Source: Bog-756 sp963776225
GTDB taxonomy: Bacteria > Actinomycetota > Acidimicrobiia > Acidimicrobiales > RAAP-2
NCBI GenBank assembly: GCA_963776225.1
Contig: CAVZLL010000001.1
Span: forward strand, 620,001 to 684,000
Direction: 5' to 3'
Length of the DNA stretch: 64,000 nt
The position numbers were made by a program, and so were the translations under genes. The notes under the pieces were generated by a model, which was given only the letters and a program-made list of their open reading frames with translations, had not been told where the DNA came from and ran no database searches. Position 1 is the stretch's first letter. Each line of letters opens with the position of its first letter. Positions 16,837-25,264 of the stretch are shown here, in pieces.

Positions 16837-17514
16837 TCAGAAGAGGGGTCGTTTGGCCGGGATCCCGACGTGACGCGGGTACCGGTCCGAGAGGGGCCGG
16901 ACCTTTTGCAGGAGCTGGTAGCCGAATCGGTCGCTCTCGCGGGTGGCCGAGACCGGCGACAGCCCGAGCTTTGCGAGCCCCTCGGGCGGCCAACGGTCTC
17001 CGGGCACCGCGTCCGGGGGCTCGGACACGATCAGCCAACCCTCGATCGAAAGGAACGGTGAGCCGTTCTCGGCCGTGACCGCCGGGGCACCGAAGGACCG
17101 GGAGGTCACCACCTCGAAATGCTCACGCAACGGCGCCTGCCGACCGAGCACTTCGGTCCGTTCCCGGACGACCTCGATCTGCCGGGCCCCTGCCCAGGAG
17201 TCGGTCACCTCTCGGAGGAACCGGGTCCGCCGATGGTTCGAATCGATCAGGACCACCCTCGTCTCGGGCCAGCAGCACGCGAGGACCAGCCCGGGGAGCC
17301 CACCCCCAGATCCCAGATCGACCGCGGACGTGGGGTGCGATCCGACCACCCCCTCCAGGACCGAGACGAAACCCAGCGCGTGGTCGATCTGGTCGTCCAC
17401 CGGCGCCCGGCCGAGGAAACCGAGAGCCGCCGCCTGCAGCAGGGCGGGGCGTACCCGTGCGTCGATCAGGGCCCGGTGTGAGTCGAGCACTCCGTGAGGT
17501 CCGGAGTGGGTCAC
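16837..17514 (-). CDS. rsmG: 16S rRNA (guanine-527-N7) methyltransferase
   Basis: This 225-residue SAM-dependent methyltransferase modifies G527 of 16S rRNA. It shows the SAM site AVDLGSGGGLPGLVLA, then LIDSNHRRTRFLREV and VTSRSFGAPA. Length is normal for GidB/RsmG. The GTG start overlaps the jag stop (GTGA). The order parB-parA-rsmG-jag-yidC is the conserved origin-flanking order. Loss of this enzyme is known elsewhere to give low-level streptomycin resistance. Confidence 0.94.
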   Translation of the reverse strand: MTHSGPHGVLDSHRALIDARVRPALLQAAALGFLGRAPVDDQIDHALGFVSVLEGVVGSHPTSAVDLGSGGGLPGLVLACCWPETRVVLIDSNHRRTRFLREVTDSWAGARQIEVVRERTEVLGRQAPLREHFEVVTSRSFGAPAVTAENGSPFLSIEGWLIVSEPPDAVPGDRWPPEGLAKLGLSPVSATRESDRFGYQLLQKVRPLSDRYPRHVGIPAKRPLF

Positions 17515-18407
17515 GCCGGAGCGATGACCACGTACCTCGAAGGCTCGACCCCGTCAGAGCGTGTCTCCACACCCTCGATCTCATTGACCGCATCGTGGAT
17601 GACCTTGCGGTCCGCCGGGGACATCGGCTCGAGAGCACGCTCGCTGCCGGAGCTCTTGACCTCCTCGACGATCCCCAGGGTGAACCGGCGCAGGGCCGCC
17701 GCCCGCTTCTCGCGGTACCCACCGACGTCGACCAGGATCCGGTCTGTTCGGTTCTCGGACTGCCGCTGCACGAAGGTTCTGGTGAGGTCCTGGACCGCGG
17801 CGAGCGTCGATCCCCGCGGCCCGACCAGCAGGCCGAGGTCATCTCCGGTCGCGGCAACCTGCACCGTGTCCTCGTCGATCTCCGTGAAGTCGACGTTGGC
17901 GTCGAGCCCGAATTCCCTGACGAGCCCCGAGAGGAACTGTTGGGCCGCCTCTCCCTGCTGTTCCAGTGTGAGCGACTCTTCCATGTTCTCCTCGCGATCT
18001 CCGGACTGGCGACCGGATGGTTGCTCTCCCTGCTGCTTGGTGTGACCCCCGGCGCCCGACCCACGTGAGCGGCGTCGCGGCGTCGTGCCCGAGCGGCCGT
18101 TGCCGTTCGCTGACTGCGTCGCGCCGGCAGCTGCCGCACCCCGATCCGTGGCCTGGGCCTTCGGCCGCTGCTGGGAATCTCCTCCCCGCTTTCGTTCGGG
18201 CCTCTGCCGCCTGGTCCGTTTCGGGGGGGGTGCCACGGGTCGCACTCTTGCCTGCACCCGGGCTTCTCCTCGCACCCGCCCGAACAAGCCGGCCTTCGGC
18301 TCGCTCAGAATGACGAACTCGGCATCGTCCTCGGCCACCCCAAGCACGTCGAGGACGGTCTCCTTCGCCTCGGCCAGCGACTTTCCGCCGGCTTCTACCC
18401 ACTCCAC
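17511..18407 (-). CDS. jag: RNA-binding protein Jag/KhpB
   Basis: This 298-residue protein has an N-terminal Jag_N domain (residues 1-55, MEWVEAGGKSLAEAKE and KAGLFGRVRGEARVQ) and a basic, Gly/Gln-rich linker of about 90 residues. A KH domain (about 155-225, with GLLVGPRGSTLAAVQDL) and an R3H domain (about 230-298, RILVDVGGYREKRAAAL and ALEPMSPADRKVIHDA) follow. KhpB binds RNA with KhpA and affects cell elongation in other bacteria. The GTG start lies 3 bases after the yidC stop. It is part of the rpmH-rnpA-yidD-yidC-jag-rsmG run. Confidence 0.92.
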   Translation of the reverse strand: MEWVEAGGKSLAEAKETVLDVLGVAEDDAEFVILSEPKAGLFGRVRGEARVQARVRPVAPPPKRTRRQRPERKRGGDSQQRPKAQATDRGAAAAGATQSANGNGRSGTTPRRRSRGSGAGGHTKQQGEQPSGRQSGDREENMEESLTLEQQGEAAQQFLSGLVREFGLDANVDFTEIDEDTVQVAATGDDLGLLVGPRGSTLAAVQDLTRTFVQRQSENRTDRILVDVGGYREKRAAALRRFTLGIVEEVKSSGSERALEPMSPADRKVIHDAVNEIEGVETRSDGVEPSRYVVIAPA

Positions 18408-18410
18408 TCC

Positions 18411-19598
18411 TCAGCGCGCCTTTCTGGCTCGTTTGGCCTTCGATCGAGGGTGCTTCTTCTGCGCCCCCGCCGGTGTTCCGTCGTCGGCACCACTGCTCCC
18501 GTTCGGTGAACCGCTCCTGTCGGAGGTCGGCTCGGCGTTCGAGGAACCTTTGCCGTTGCTCCCGTTGCTCGAGGTCGGGGCGGACGTCTTTCCGTTCCGG
18601 CCGTTCTGGGTCGGCCCCGATCCTGTCTTTCGGGTCGGACCGGGGATCGAGCGTTCGGCGTCGTCGACGGCTGCCGCCTTCGGCCTGGAGATCGCCTTGG
18701 GCTTGTCGGGCGGCGCACGGGTCGGTGGTGCGCCGGGGCCGCCCACGATGCCCTTGCGGAACAGCACTTCCTGCGTTCCGATGCGGATGGCACTCGAAAC
18801 GATGAAATAGACGTTCAGAATAGCGGCCACATTTAGATAAATGAGACCGAAGATAAGCGGCATATATTTCTGCAACATGGCCGCCTGGGGGTTGGCTTGC
18901 GCGGCCTGCGGGTTCCGCGCGTTGAGGCGGGCCATCTGCAGGTACTGGAGCCCGACCGAGGCGATGACCAGCACGAGGAACGGGATCGCCGCCCAGATCG
19001 AGCCGTGGTGCGAGAGCAGTTTGTCGGCGAAGTTCATCCCGAAGGAATTCAACGCGCCGTGCGCTGCGACGATGTCATGATACATCTTGCTCGAGGGGGA
19101 GATGTACCGGGGGACCGCGCAGACGGGGGTCGTATGGCACGTGACCGTCGTGGTCGTGTTGGTCGCGGGGTCGGTGACCATGTACTTCGTGCCGGTGGAG
19201 ACCGTGTTGGTGATCCCGCGGATGACGCTGTAGAGGACGACGAACGCCGGCATCTGGAGGAGCATCGGCAGACAACCCGAGGCCGGGTTCACATTGTGCT
19301 CTTTGTAGAGCTTCATCATTTCTTCGTTTAGCTGGGCCCGATTTTCCGGCCCCTTGTACTTCTGCTGCAGCTTCTTCATCTCCGGCCCGAGCGCCTGCAT
19401 TGCCGCCATGTTCTTGGTGCTCTTGACGGTCAGCGGGGTCAGCAGGGCCATGATCACGATGGTGAGCAGGGCGACGTCGATCGGGTAGCTCGGGATGACC
19501 GCGTAGAAGGCCGCGAGGATGCCGGCGACGAACTTGAGGATCGGCTGGAAGATGCTGCCGATCGAGTTCGAGGCGAGGAGGTGGAGGGAGGGGGTCAT
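18411..19598 (-). CDS. yidC: Membrane protein insertase YidC
   Basis: This 395-residue YidC/Oxa1 protein inserts and folds membrane proteins. Seen are the opening helix, ALLTPLTVKSTKNMAAMQ, KKLQQKYKGPENRAQLNEEM, the CLPMLLQMPAFVVLYSVIRG block, and two late helices (IWAAIPFLVLVIASVGLQYLQ and LIFGLIYLNVAAILNVYFIV). The extracytoplasmic segment between helices has a Thr-rich loop with two cysteines. The C-terminal 120 residues are low complexity and end KKHPRSKAKRARKAR, a basic ribosome-binding type tail. The ATG overlaps the yidD stop. Confidence 0.94.
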   Translation of the reverse strand: MTPSLHLLASNSIGSIFQPILKFVAGILAAFYAVIPSYPIDVALLTIVIMALLTPLTVKSTKNMAAMQALGPEMKKLQQKYKGPENRAQLNEEMMKLYKEHNVNPASGCLPMLLQMPAFVVLYSVIRGITNTVSTGTKYMVTDPATNTTTTVTCHTTPVCAVPRYISPSSKMYHDIVAAHGALNSFGMNFADKLLSHHGSIWAAIPFLVLVIASVGLQYLQMARLNARNPQAAQANPQAAMLQKYMPLIFGLIYLNVAAILNVYFIVSSAIRIGTQEVLFRKGIVGGPGAPPTRAPPDKPKAISRPKAAAVDDAERSIPGPTRKTGSGPTQNGRNGKTSAPTSSNGSNGKGSSNAEPTSDRSGSPNGSSGADDGTPAGAQKKHPRSKAKRARKAR

Positions 19599-19894
19599 CG
19601 CGCCTTCCGATCAGGGACAGGGTCCGGGCCGTGACCACCCCAGGGCCCGCACCGGGCGATCCGTCGAAGGGCGAGACCAGTACCCCGCAGCGGCCCGTGG
19701 CGCTCGATGGCCTCGGCCGCGTACTCCGAACAGGTCGGGAGGTAGCGACACCCGGTCGGGCGTCCGGAGCGGGCCGTCTGGTAGCCGTGGATGGCTGCGC
19801 CGAGGATCCGGGAGGGGACCGACCGCGCAACAGCGCCACTCGGCGGATCGGTCTGCGAGGGGCCGGGACGCTCCCTGACCGAACCGGCCGTCAT
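19595..19894 (-). CDS. yidD: Membrane protein insertion efficiency factor YidD
   Basis: This 99-residue protein carries the YidD signature GAAIHGYQTARSGRP followed by CRYLPTCSEYAAEAIERHG and LRRIARCGPWGGHGPDPVP. It assists YidC-dependent insertion at the inner face of the membrane. The ATG at 19894 overlaps the rnpA stop (ATGA). The stop overlaps the yidC start. Frame choice is secured by both junctions. The first 25 residues are less conserved, and a later GTG before RSVPSRILGA could be the true start. Confidence 0.92.
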   Translation of the reverse strand: MTAGSVRERPGPSQTDPPSGAVARSVPSRILGAAIHGYQTARSGRPTGCRYLPTCSEYAAEAIERHGPLRGTGLALRRIARCGPWGGHGPDPVPDRKAR

Positions 19895-20304
19895 CTGGCC
19901 CGTCCCCGCGGACCGCTCGCAGGCCGGCGTGAGCCGGGTGCCGGCCGGTTCGTCGCCCCCTCGACTGCTCTGGTCATCGCCGTCCTCAGTTCATCGAAAT
20001 CGAGAGCCGCCCCGTCAGGGCCGCTCCTCACCACGTAGGCCCCGGTCGGCAGGGTGGTCACCCACTCGGCCAGGACGGCCCGCATCCTCCGGCGGAGCCG
20101 GTTCCGGACCACCGCTCCTCCGACCTTCCGGTTGACCGCATAGGCCACTTCGCAGTGACTCCACTCGGGCCGTGCCACGAAGCTCACCGAGACCGGGCCG
20201 TACCGACCTCTGCACGAGCTCCGGCGGAGCGCCTCGAAGGTCCGATCGGAGCGCACCGGGCCGAGGCCGGCGCTTGTGAGCTGGCCGTTCTGCCTCCGGA
20301 TCAC
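19891..20304 (-). CDS. rnpA: Ribonuclease P protein component
   Basis: A GTG at 20304 gives 137 residues beginning MIRRQNGQLTSAG. The conserved basic helix is VAYAVNRKVGGAVVRNRLRRRMR, the RNR motif that contacts the RNase P RNA. Together they mature the 5' ends of tRNAs. The GTG overlaps the rpmH stop, the usual close coupling. The upstream open frame to 20541 runs through rpmH and has no similarity. The tail is Arg/Pro/Gly rich. Confidence 0.92.
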   Translation of the reverse strand: MIRRQNGQLTSAGLGPVRSDRTFEALRRSSCRGRYGPVSVSFVARPEWSHCEVAYAVNRKVGGAVVRNRLRRRMRAVLAEWVTTLPTGAYVVRSGPDGAALDFDELRTAMTRAVEGATNRPAPGSRRPASGPRGRAR

Positions 20305-20435
20305 ACCGACAGGCGCTGCCGCCCCTTCGCGCGGCGAGCCCGGATCACCGCTCGACCGGCCTTGGTCGACATCCGCTTGCGGAAGCCATGCGTCTTGGCG
20401 CGCTTGCGGACATTGGGTTGGTACGTCCGTTTCAT
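20301..20435 (-). CDS. rpmH: 50S ribosomal protein L34
   Basis: Reading the minus strand from ATG at 20435 gives a 44-residue, very basic protein. It begins MKRTYQPNVRKRAKTHGFRK and ends KGRQRLSV before TGA. This is L34, a small 50S protein, too short for ordinary gene length cut-offs. AAGGAAG lies upstream of the start. The stop overlaps the rnpA GTG start. It is the first gene of the leftward rpmH-rnpA-yidD-yidC-jag-rsmG run and divergent from dnaA. Confidence 0.95.
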   Translation of the reverse strand: MKRTYQPNVRKRAKTHGFRKRMSTKAGRAVIRARRAKGRQRLSV

Positions 20436-20796
20436 CCATCCACTTCCTTCCTCGCCCTGGACCGCGGACCTCCAGGTCCTGCCCGGCAGGGGACCCGATC
20501 ACCGGGAACGGGGCATTCCGCCACATGGTACGCCGAAACACAACCTGGCTCTAGTCGAGGCCCACGAGAAGATCTTGACGACACGGTGTACCGTTCGGTT
20601 CCGACCCACCGGAACACGCCCGGTCGAGCGGGAACCCGCCGCTTGGCGTAGCGTGCGCCTTCCAAGACGCCGGCCCACACGGCGGAACCGCACGCCTCAC
20701 CTCGGAACGCCCGAAGGGTGTGCCCGCCGTCGCCGATCGTCCACAGCTGTGGATATCTTTGTGGACCGACCAGGCAGTCCAAGGGCGGAGGCCCAC
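20436..20796. promoter_or_regulatory. rpmH-dnaA intergenic region with DnaA boxes
   Basis: This 361-base divergent gap has no gene. Near its right end is the perfect palindrome TCCACAGCTGTGGA (20740-20753), made of two head-to-head DnaA boxes: TCGTCCACA at 20737-20745 and, on the other strand, ATATCCACA at 20748-20756. A third TCCACA core lies on the minus strand just after, near 20760-20768. This suggests autoregulation of dnaA by DnaA. A TTGACG at 20575 could be a -35 element, but I cannot pair it with a good -10. Confidence 0.6.
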
Positions 20797-22185
20797 GTGA
20801 ACGACACAGAAGACGTGTGGAAATCGTGTTCCGATGCGCTGCGAGAACAGGTTTCCGACGCCATCTGGCAAGCCTATCTGTCCGGGATATCACCGCTGTC
20901 CATCAAAGACCATGAGATTGTGCTGGGAGTGCCCAATACCCTGATCCGGGACCGGGTCGAGTCCCGATTCCTCGGTCTCATCCAGGACACCGTGACCGGC
21001 ACGGTCGGGAGGGATCTGGCGGTCCAGCTCGAAGTGGTCGCCCCAGTCTACGAGCCGGCGGAGGAGACCCTTCGGGGTGGCGAGCCCGACGGCCGGCCGG
21101 CCGTGTCCGACGGATCGATGTCGGCCCCTGCGGTGACCCAATCCGCCCATCCCCGCTCCCTGGTCCTCGACCCTCGGTACACCTTCGAGACCTTCGTCAT
21201 CGCGTCCTCCAACCGGTTCGCCCACGCCGCCGCCCAATCGGTCGCCGAGGCGCCCGCGCGCTCGTACAACCCTCTGTTCATCTACGGGGACGCCGGTCTC
21301 GGGAAAACCCATCTCCTCCACGCCATCGGCAACTACGTGCAGGAGAATTTCGCCGGGCGGCACGTGCGCTACGTGACCACGGAGACCTACATGAACGAGT
21401 TCGTGGAGGCCATCCGCACCAATACCACCACCGCCTTCAAGCGCCGATACCGCGAATGCGACGTCCTGCTCATCGACGATGTGCAGTTCATGGAGCGAAA
21501 AGAGTCTCTGCAAGAGGAGTTCTTCCACACCTTCAACTCGCTCTACGGGGCCTCCAAACAGATCGTCCTGACCTCTGACCGGCCGCCCAAGTCGATCGCA
21601 ACCCTGGAGGACCGACTCCGGAGCCGGTTCCTCTCCGGGCTGATCACCGAAGTGCAGCCGCCCGAGCTCGAGACCCGTCTGGCCATCCTCCAGACCAAGG
21701 CTGAGCACGAACAGGTCGCCGTGCCCGACGACGTCCTCGAGTTCATCGCGATCCACGTCACCGACAACATCCGGGAGCTCGAGGGCGCCCTCATCCGGGT
21801 GACCGCGTTCGCCAGTCTCAACCGCCAGCCGATGAGTCGCGAGCTCGCCGAACAGGTGCTCTCCGACATCGTCTCGATCAACCAGCCCCGCCGGATCACG
21901 CCGCAGGTCATCCTCGACGCGACATCCGAGACCTTCGGGTTCACCGTCGACGAGCTCCGCGGACCGAACCGCCGGAGGCCCCTCGTGACCGCCCGCCAGG
22001 TGAGCATGTACGTCTTCCGGGAGCTCACCGACTTCAGCTACCCGGCCATCGGACGCGAATTCGGGGGCCGGGACCATTCGACCGTGATGCACGCCGTCGA
22101 GAAGATCACCGGCCTCATGCGCGAACGCCAGCAGATCTACAACCAGGTCACCGACCTCATCGTCCGTATCAAGAGCGGTTCGTGA
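20797..22185 (+). CDS. dnaA: Chromosomal replication initiator protein DnaA
   Basis: This 462-residue initiator has domain I at residues 1-85 (WKSCSDALREQVSDAIWQ). A short linker follows, then an AAA+ domain with Walker A GDAGLGKTHLLHAIGNY (about 165) and Walker B VLLIDDVQFMERK. Domain IV ends with GRDHSTVMHAVEKI, the helix-turn-helix that reads DnaA boxes. The GTG at 20797 is chosen because the Trp/Asp-rich domain I begins there; upstream sequence is unrelated. The linker is short compared with Streptomyces DnaA. dnaN lies downstream across the likely origin. Confidence 0.96.
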   Translation: MNDTEDVWKSCSDALREQVSDAIWQAYLSGISPLSIKDHEIVLGVPNTLIRDRVESRFLGLIQDTVTGTVGRDLAVQLEVVAPVYEPAEETLRGGEPDGRPAVSDGSMSAPAVTQSAHPRSLVLDPRYTFETFVIASSNRFAHAAAQSVAEAPARSYNPLFIYGDAGLGKTHLLHAIGNYVQENFAGRHVRYVTTETYMNEFVEAIRTNTTTAFKRRYRECDVLLIDDVQFMERKESLQEEFFHTFNSLYGASKQIVLTSDRPPKSIATLEDRLRSRFLSGLITEVQPPELETRLAILQTKAEHEQVAVPDDVLEFIAIHVTDNIRELEGALIRVTAFASLNRQPMSRELAEQVLSDIVSINQPRRITPQVILDATSETFGFTVDELRGPNRRRPLVTARQVSMYVFRELTDFSYPAIGREFGGRDHSTVMHAVEKITGLMRERQQIYNQVTDLIVRIKSGS

Positions 22186-22484
22186 CCGGGACCCGACCTA
22201 TCCGGAGGTTGTGCACCTCCTGTGGAAATCTGGGGCATCGGCTGGGGTAATTCTGTGAACTCAGGTGAACTTGTCCATAACCTGTAGCCCTGGTGACACT
22301 CGACACCACTCGAATTCACATTCGGGGGACGGACCGTGGAAATCCCAACGGTCCCTGGGCTGGGATGATGCGGGATCATCCCCAATCCACAGGCCTTACT
22401 ACCATCGCTACCAATTACCAATTACCAATTACCAGCTGAATACGACAGGGAAGAACGAGAACAGATGCGAGAAAGGACCTCCGG
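22186..22484. other. oriC: Probable chromosomal origin oriC (dnaA-dnaN gap)
   Basis: This 299-base gap holds a hairpin just after dnaA (GGAGGT/ACCTCC, 22204-22220) and several DnaA-box-like 9-mers. These are ATTTCCACA on the minus strand at 22221-22229, TTGTCCATA at 22271-22279, and CAATCCACA at 22383-22391. At its right end is an AT-rich stretch (22396-22442) with three 7-bp repeats. Position between dnaA and dnaN is where oriC lies in Mycobacterium and Streptomyces. The box matches are imperfect (7 or 8 of 9), and the gap is shorter than in many actinobacteria. Confidence 0.75.
22411..22434. repeat. Three tandem 7-bp AT-rich repeats in oriC
   Basis: CCAATTA is repeated exactly three times at 22411-22417, 22418-22424 and 22425-22431, followed by a partial CCA. 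Equivalent reading: TTACCAA iterons. The local composition is far more AT-rich than anything nearby. Together with the adjacent DnaA boxes this is the best candidate DNA unwinding element. Confidence 0.75.
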
Positions 22485-23630
22485 GTGAAGTTTCGATGCG
22501 AGCGTGACTCGTTGGTCGAGGTGCTGACCACCGCTGGCCGGGCGGTGAGCGCGAGGTCCTCGACCACGATGGCTCTCGGAGGTCTGCGGATCGAGTCGAC
22601 CGGGAACCACCTCTCGGTGATCGGCACCGACCTCGATCTGACCGTACACGTGGAGACGGAGGTCATCGGGATCTCGGACGGGGTCTGCGTGGCACCGGCC
22701 AAACTGCTCGCGGACATCGTCCGCTCGCTCGAGCCGGGCGCGGTCACCATCGAGTCCGAGGGGGAGAAGATCGAGATCGGCGCGGCCCGTTCCCACTTCG
22801 GACTGCGCACGTTCTCGGTCGACGACTTCCCGTCTTTGCCGGATCCGCCCGCGGCGGCGACGTTCCTCCCGGCGGGGGCGCTGGCCGGGGCGCTCCGGCA
22901 GGTTGTGCGCGCCGCGTCGGGTGACGACGCAAGACCACTCCTCACCGGCGTGCTCATCGCACCGGAGGGAAACGGCGTCCGGCTGGTGGCAACCGACTCC
23001 TACCGCCTCGCACTGCGAGACATCGAAGGGAGCGATGCATTCGTCGATACCTCGCAGATCCTCGTGCCGGCCCGGGCGCTCGCAGAGCTGCTCCGGTTGT
23101 CGACGCTCGGCGGAGCGAAAGAGGCGTCGGGAGAGCGTGCCGACGGAGAGGGGACGGTACCGACGGTCGGACTGGCCATCGGAGACCATGACGTGACCTT
23201 CACTGCCGGCGACGTGAAGGTCAGCACCCGTCTCCTCGACGGGACCTATCCCGACTACCGCCAGCTGATCCCCGCCGAATACCCCAACCGTCTCCACGTG
23301 GGCAAGGACTCCCTCCTCGACGCGCTGCGACGGGTGCGGCTCCTGGTGCGGGACAACACCACCCCGGTGCGGCTGTCGATGCGCCACGCCGGGGTGGACC
23401 TGACCGTGGTCTCCCAGGAGGTGGGCGATGCGAGCGAGACCGTCGACGCCGACTTCGACGGTGAGGAGCTCACCATCGCCTTCAATCCGACCTATCTCAT
23501 CGACGGGGTGGAGGCGGTGTCCGGCGACGAAGTGCTGCTGGAGACCGTCGACGCCACCAAGCCGGCGACGGTGCGAGCGGCCGAGCTGACCGATTTCCGG
23601 TACCTGCTCATGCCGGTGCGGGTCTCGTAG
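22485..23630 (+). CDS. dnaN: DNA polymerase III beta sliding clamp
   Basis: This 381-residue beta clamp forms a ring that tethers polymerase III to DNA. It starts MKFRCERDSLVEVLTTAGRAV and shows three repeated clamp folds, including LLTGVLIAPEGNGVRLVATDSYRLA (central fold) and the C-terminal YLLMPVRVS. The GTG start is preceded by GAAAGGACC. The middle fold carries a Gly/Glu-rich insertion near residues 210-225. recF follows after 17 bases. Confidence 0.96.
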   Translation: MKFRCERDSLVEVLTTAGRAVSARSSTTMALGGLRIESTGNHLSVIGTDLDLTVHVETEVIGISDGVCVAPAKLLADIVRSLEPGAVTIESEGEKIEIGAARSHFGLRTFSVDDFPSLPDPPAAATFLPAGALAGALRQVVRAASGDDARPLLTGVLIAPEGNGVRLVATDSYRLALRDIEGSDAFVDTSQILVPARALAELLRLSTLGGAKEASGERADGEGTVPTVGLAIGDHDVTFTAGDVKVSTRLLDGTYPDYRQLIPAEYPNRLHVGKDSLLDALRRVRLLVRDNTTPVRLSMRHAGVDLTVVSQEVGDASETVDADFDGEELTIAFNPTYLIDGVEAVSGDEVLLETVDATKPATVRAAELTDFRYLLMPVRVS

Positions 23631-23647
23631 CGGTCGCCGCCGCCGCC

Positions 23648-24742
23648 GTGCACGTCGTGACAGTCACGGTCGCCGACTTCCGGAACATCACCGAGATCGT
23701 CCTCGAGCCCGACCCCGAGGGGACGACCCTCGTCACCGGCAGCAACGGCGCCGGGAAGACCAGCCTCCTCGAGGCGATCGGCTACCTCTCGACCCTGCAG
23801 TCGTTCCGCGGAGCGCCACGGGAGGCACTGGTGCGGACCGGCGCGGACCGGGCGATCCTCCGATGCGAGACCCTCGTGGGGGACCGCCCGCTCGTCATCG
23901 AGTCCGAGCTCACCGCGACCGGTCGCTCGCGAACCCAGGTCAACCGGCAGGCGGTCCACCGGAGGACCGACCTGCACGACGCGCTGCGGACCACGGTGTT
24001 CTCCCCGGACGACGTCGGAGTCGTGAGAGGCGGACCGGCCGAGCGCCGGCGGTTCCTCGACGAAACCGTGAGCGTGGTGGACCCGAAGGTGGCCCGAGTG
24101 GCCGAGGACCTCGAGCGCATTCTCAGACAGCGGTCGGCCCTCCTGCGGACCATCGGGCGTCGGTTGGACCCGGACAGCGAGCGAACCCTCGACGTCTGGG
24201 ATGCTCGCCTCGCCGAATGCGGGACGGCCCTGGTCGAGGCGAGGGAGTCGATGGTGGCGCAGCTCACGCCCCTGGTCAGCGAGGACTACTCGCGTCTCGC
24301 CGGTGCCGAGACCCCTCTCGGGCTCGCCTACCGCCGCTCGTGGTCAGGTCCACTCGGAGCGGCGCTCGAGGCCGCCCGGTCGGAGGATGTGGCACGAGGG
24401 GTGTCCACGGTGGGACCGCACCGCGACGAGCTCGAGCTCACCCTGCGCGGGATGGCAGCACGCACCCACGCCTCCCAGGGGGAGCAGCGCTCGCTCGCAC
24501 TGGCCCTCCGGCTCGCGGCCCACCGGTTGGCCACCGAACGACTGGGCTCGCCGCCCGTACTCCTCCTCGACGACGTGTTCTCGGAGCTCGACCCGTCCCG
24601 GTGCCGGGCGCTGCTGGCCGCGTTGCCGGCCGGCCAGGCCCTGTTGACCACCGCCCTGCCGGCTCCGCCAGAGGTGAGCGCGGCCAGGGTCTACACGCTG
24701 GTGGCCGGAGGGCGGGCCGTGGCCGGGGTGACCGGGCCGTGA
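23648..24742 (+). CDS. recF: DNA replication/repair protein RecF
   Basis: This 364-residue SMC-like ATPase aids RecA loading at gaps. It shows Walker A TGSNGAGKTSLLEAIGYL (about 31-46), VFSPDDVGVVRGGPAERRRFLD, VGPHRDELEL, the ABC signature SQGEQRSLALALRLA and Walker B PVLLLDDVFSELD. The GTG start gives MHVVTVTVADFRNIT, the expected beginning. The stop overlaps the start of the DUF721 gene (GTGA). Confidence 0.95.
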   Translation: MHVVTVTVADFRNITEIVLEPDPEGTTLVTGSNGAGKTSLLEAIGYLSTLQSFRGAPREALVRTGADRAILRCETLVGDRPLVIESELTATGRSRTQVNRQAVHRRTDLHDALRTTVFSPDDVGVVRGGPAERRRFLDETVSVVDPKVARVAEDLERILRQRSALLRTIGRRLDPDSERTLDVWDARLAECGTALVEARESMVAQLTPLVSEDYSRLAGAETPLGLAYRRSWSGPLGAALEAARSEDVARGVSTVGPHRDELELTLRGMAARTHASQGEQRSLALALRLAAHRLATERLGSPPVLLLDDVFSELDPSRCRALLAALPAGQALLTTALPAPPEVSAARVYTLVAGGRAVAGVTGP

Positions 24743-25059
24743 GGCCCGATCATGACCGCCGTCGGGGCTCGGAGCCACAGTCCCTCGAGGGCTCCCTCGA
24801 CGCCCTCTCCCGCCGGATGGGTCTGGAGGACGCTCGCGGCCTCGGGGGCCTGTTCTCCCGGTGGAACGAGATCGTGGGGCCGGCCATGGCGGAGCACGTC
24901 CGGCCGGTCCGCCTCGACGCGGAGGCCCTCGTCGTCGCCGTCGACCACCCGGCCTGGGCGACACAGGTCCGGCGCCTCGGCGAGACCCTGCTCGACAAGG
25001 TGAGCGAGCAGGTCGACGTGCAACGACCGGTCCGCCTCGAGGTGCGCGTCCGGGGCTGA
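24739..25059 (+). CDS. DUF721 domain protein
   Basis: This 106-residue protein corresponds by position to Rv0004 of M. tuberculosis. It contains LDALSRRMGLEDARGLGGLFSRWNEIVGPAMAEHVRPV followed by ALVVAVDHPAWATQVRRL, the DUF721 (DciA-like) pattern. DciA proteins are helicase loaders in many bacteria lacking DnaC, and a role in DnaB loading is inferred here from that family. The GTG overlaps the recF stop. It is shorter than the mycobacterial protein, with little N-terminal extension. Confidence 0.88.
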   Translation: MRPDHDRRRGSEPQSLEGSLDALSRRMGLEDARGLGGLFSRWNEIVGPAMAEHVRPVRLDAEALVVAVDHPAWATQVRRLGETLLDKVSEQVDVQRPVRLEVRVRG

Positions 25060-25264
25060 GCGGCCGGTGTCTCCCCTGCCCGGCGGTCGGGTCCGTCGGT
25101 GCGGAGGGGGTGAGGATGGGCTCGGTGTGACACAGCGGGGGGCTACACTGGAGCATCGGAATCGGCACGTCGCCACTGTTCCGCGAAGGCGCGCTCTTGC
25201 GCAGACGGAACGGGCTGGGTGCGCTGATTCCCACTCGCACGGACAACGGTGAAAGGGCGCGCCT
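25060..25264 (+). promoter_or_regulatory. gyrB leader region
   Basis: This 205-base gap between the DUF721 gene and gyrB has no gene. It includes a relatively AT-balanced stretch at 25128-25190 and should hold the gyrBA promoter. I see no confident -35/-10 pair, so no promoter is assigned. Confidence 0.35.
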
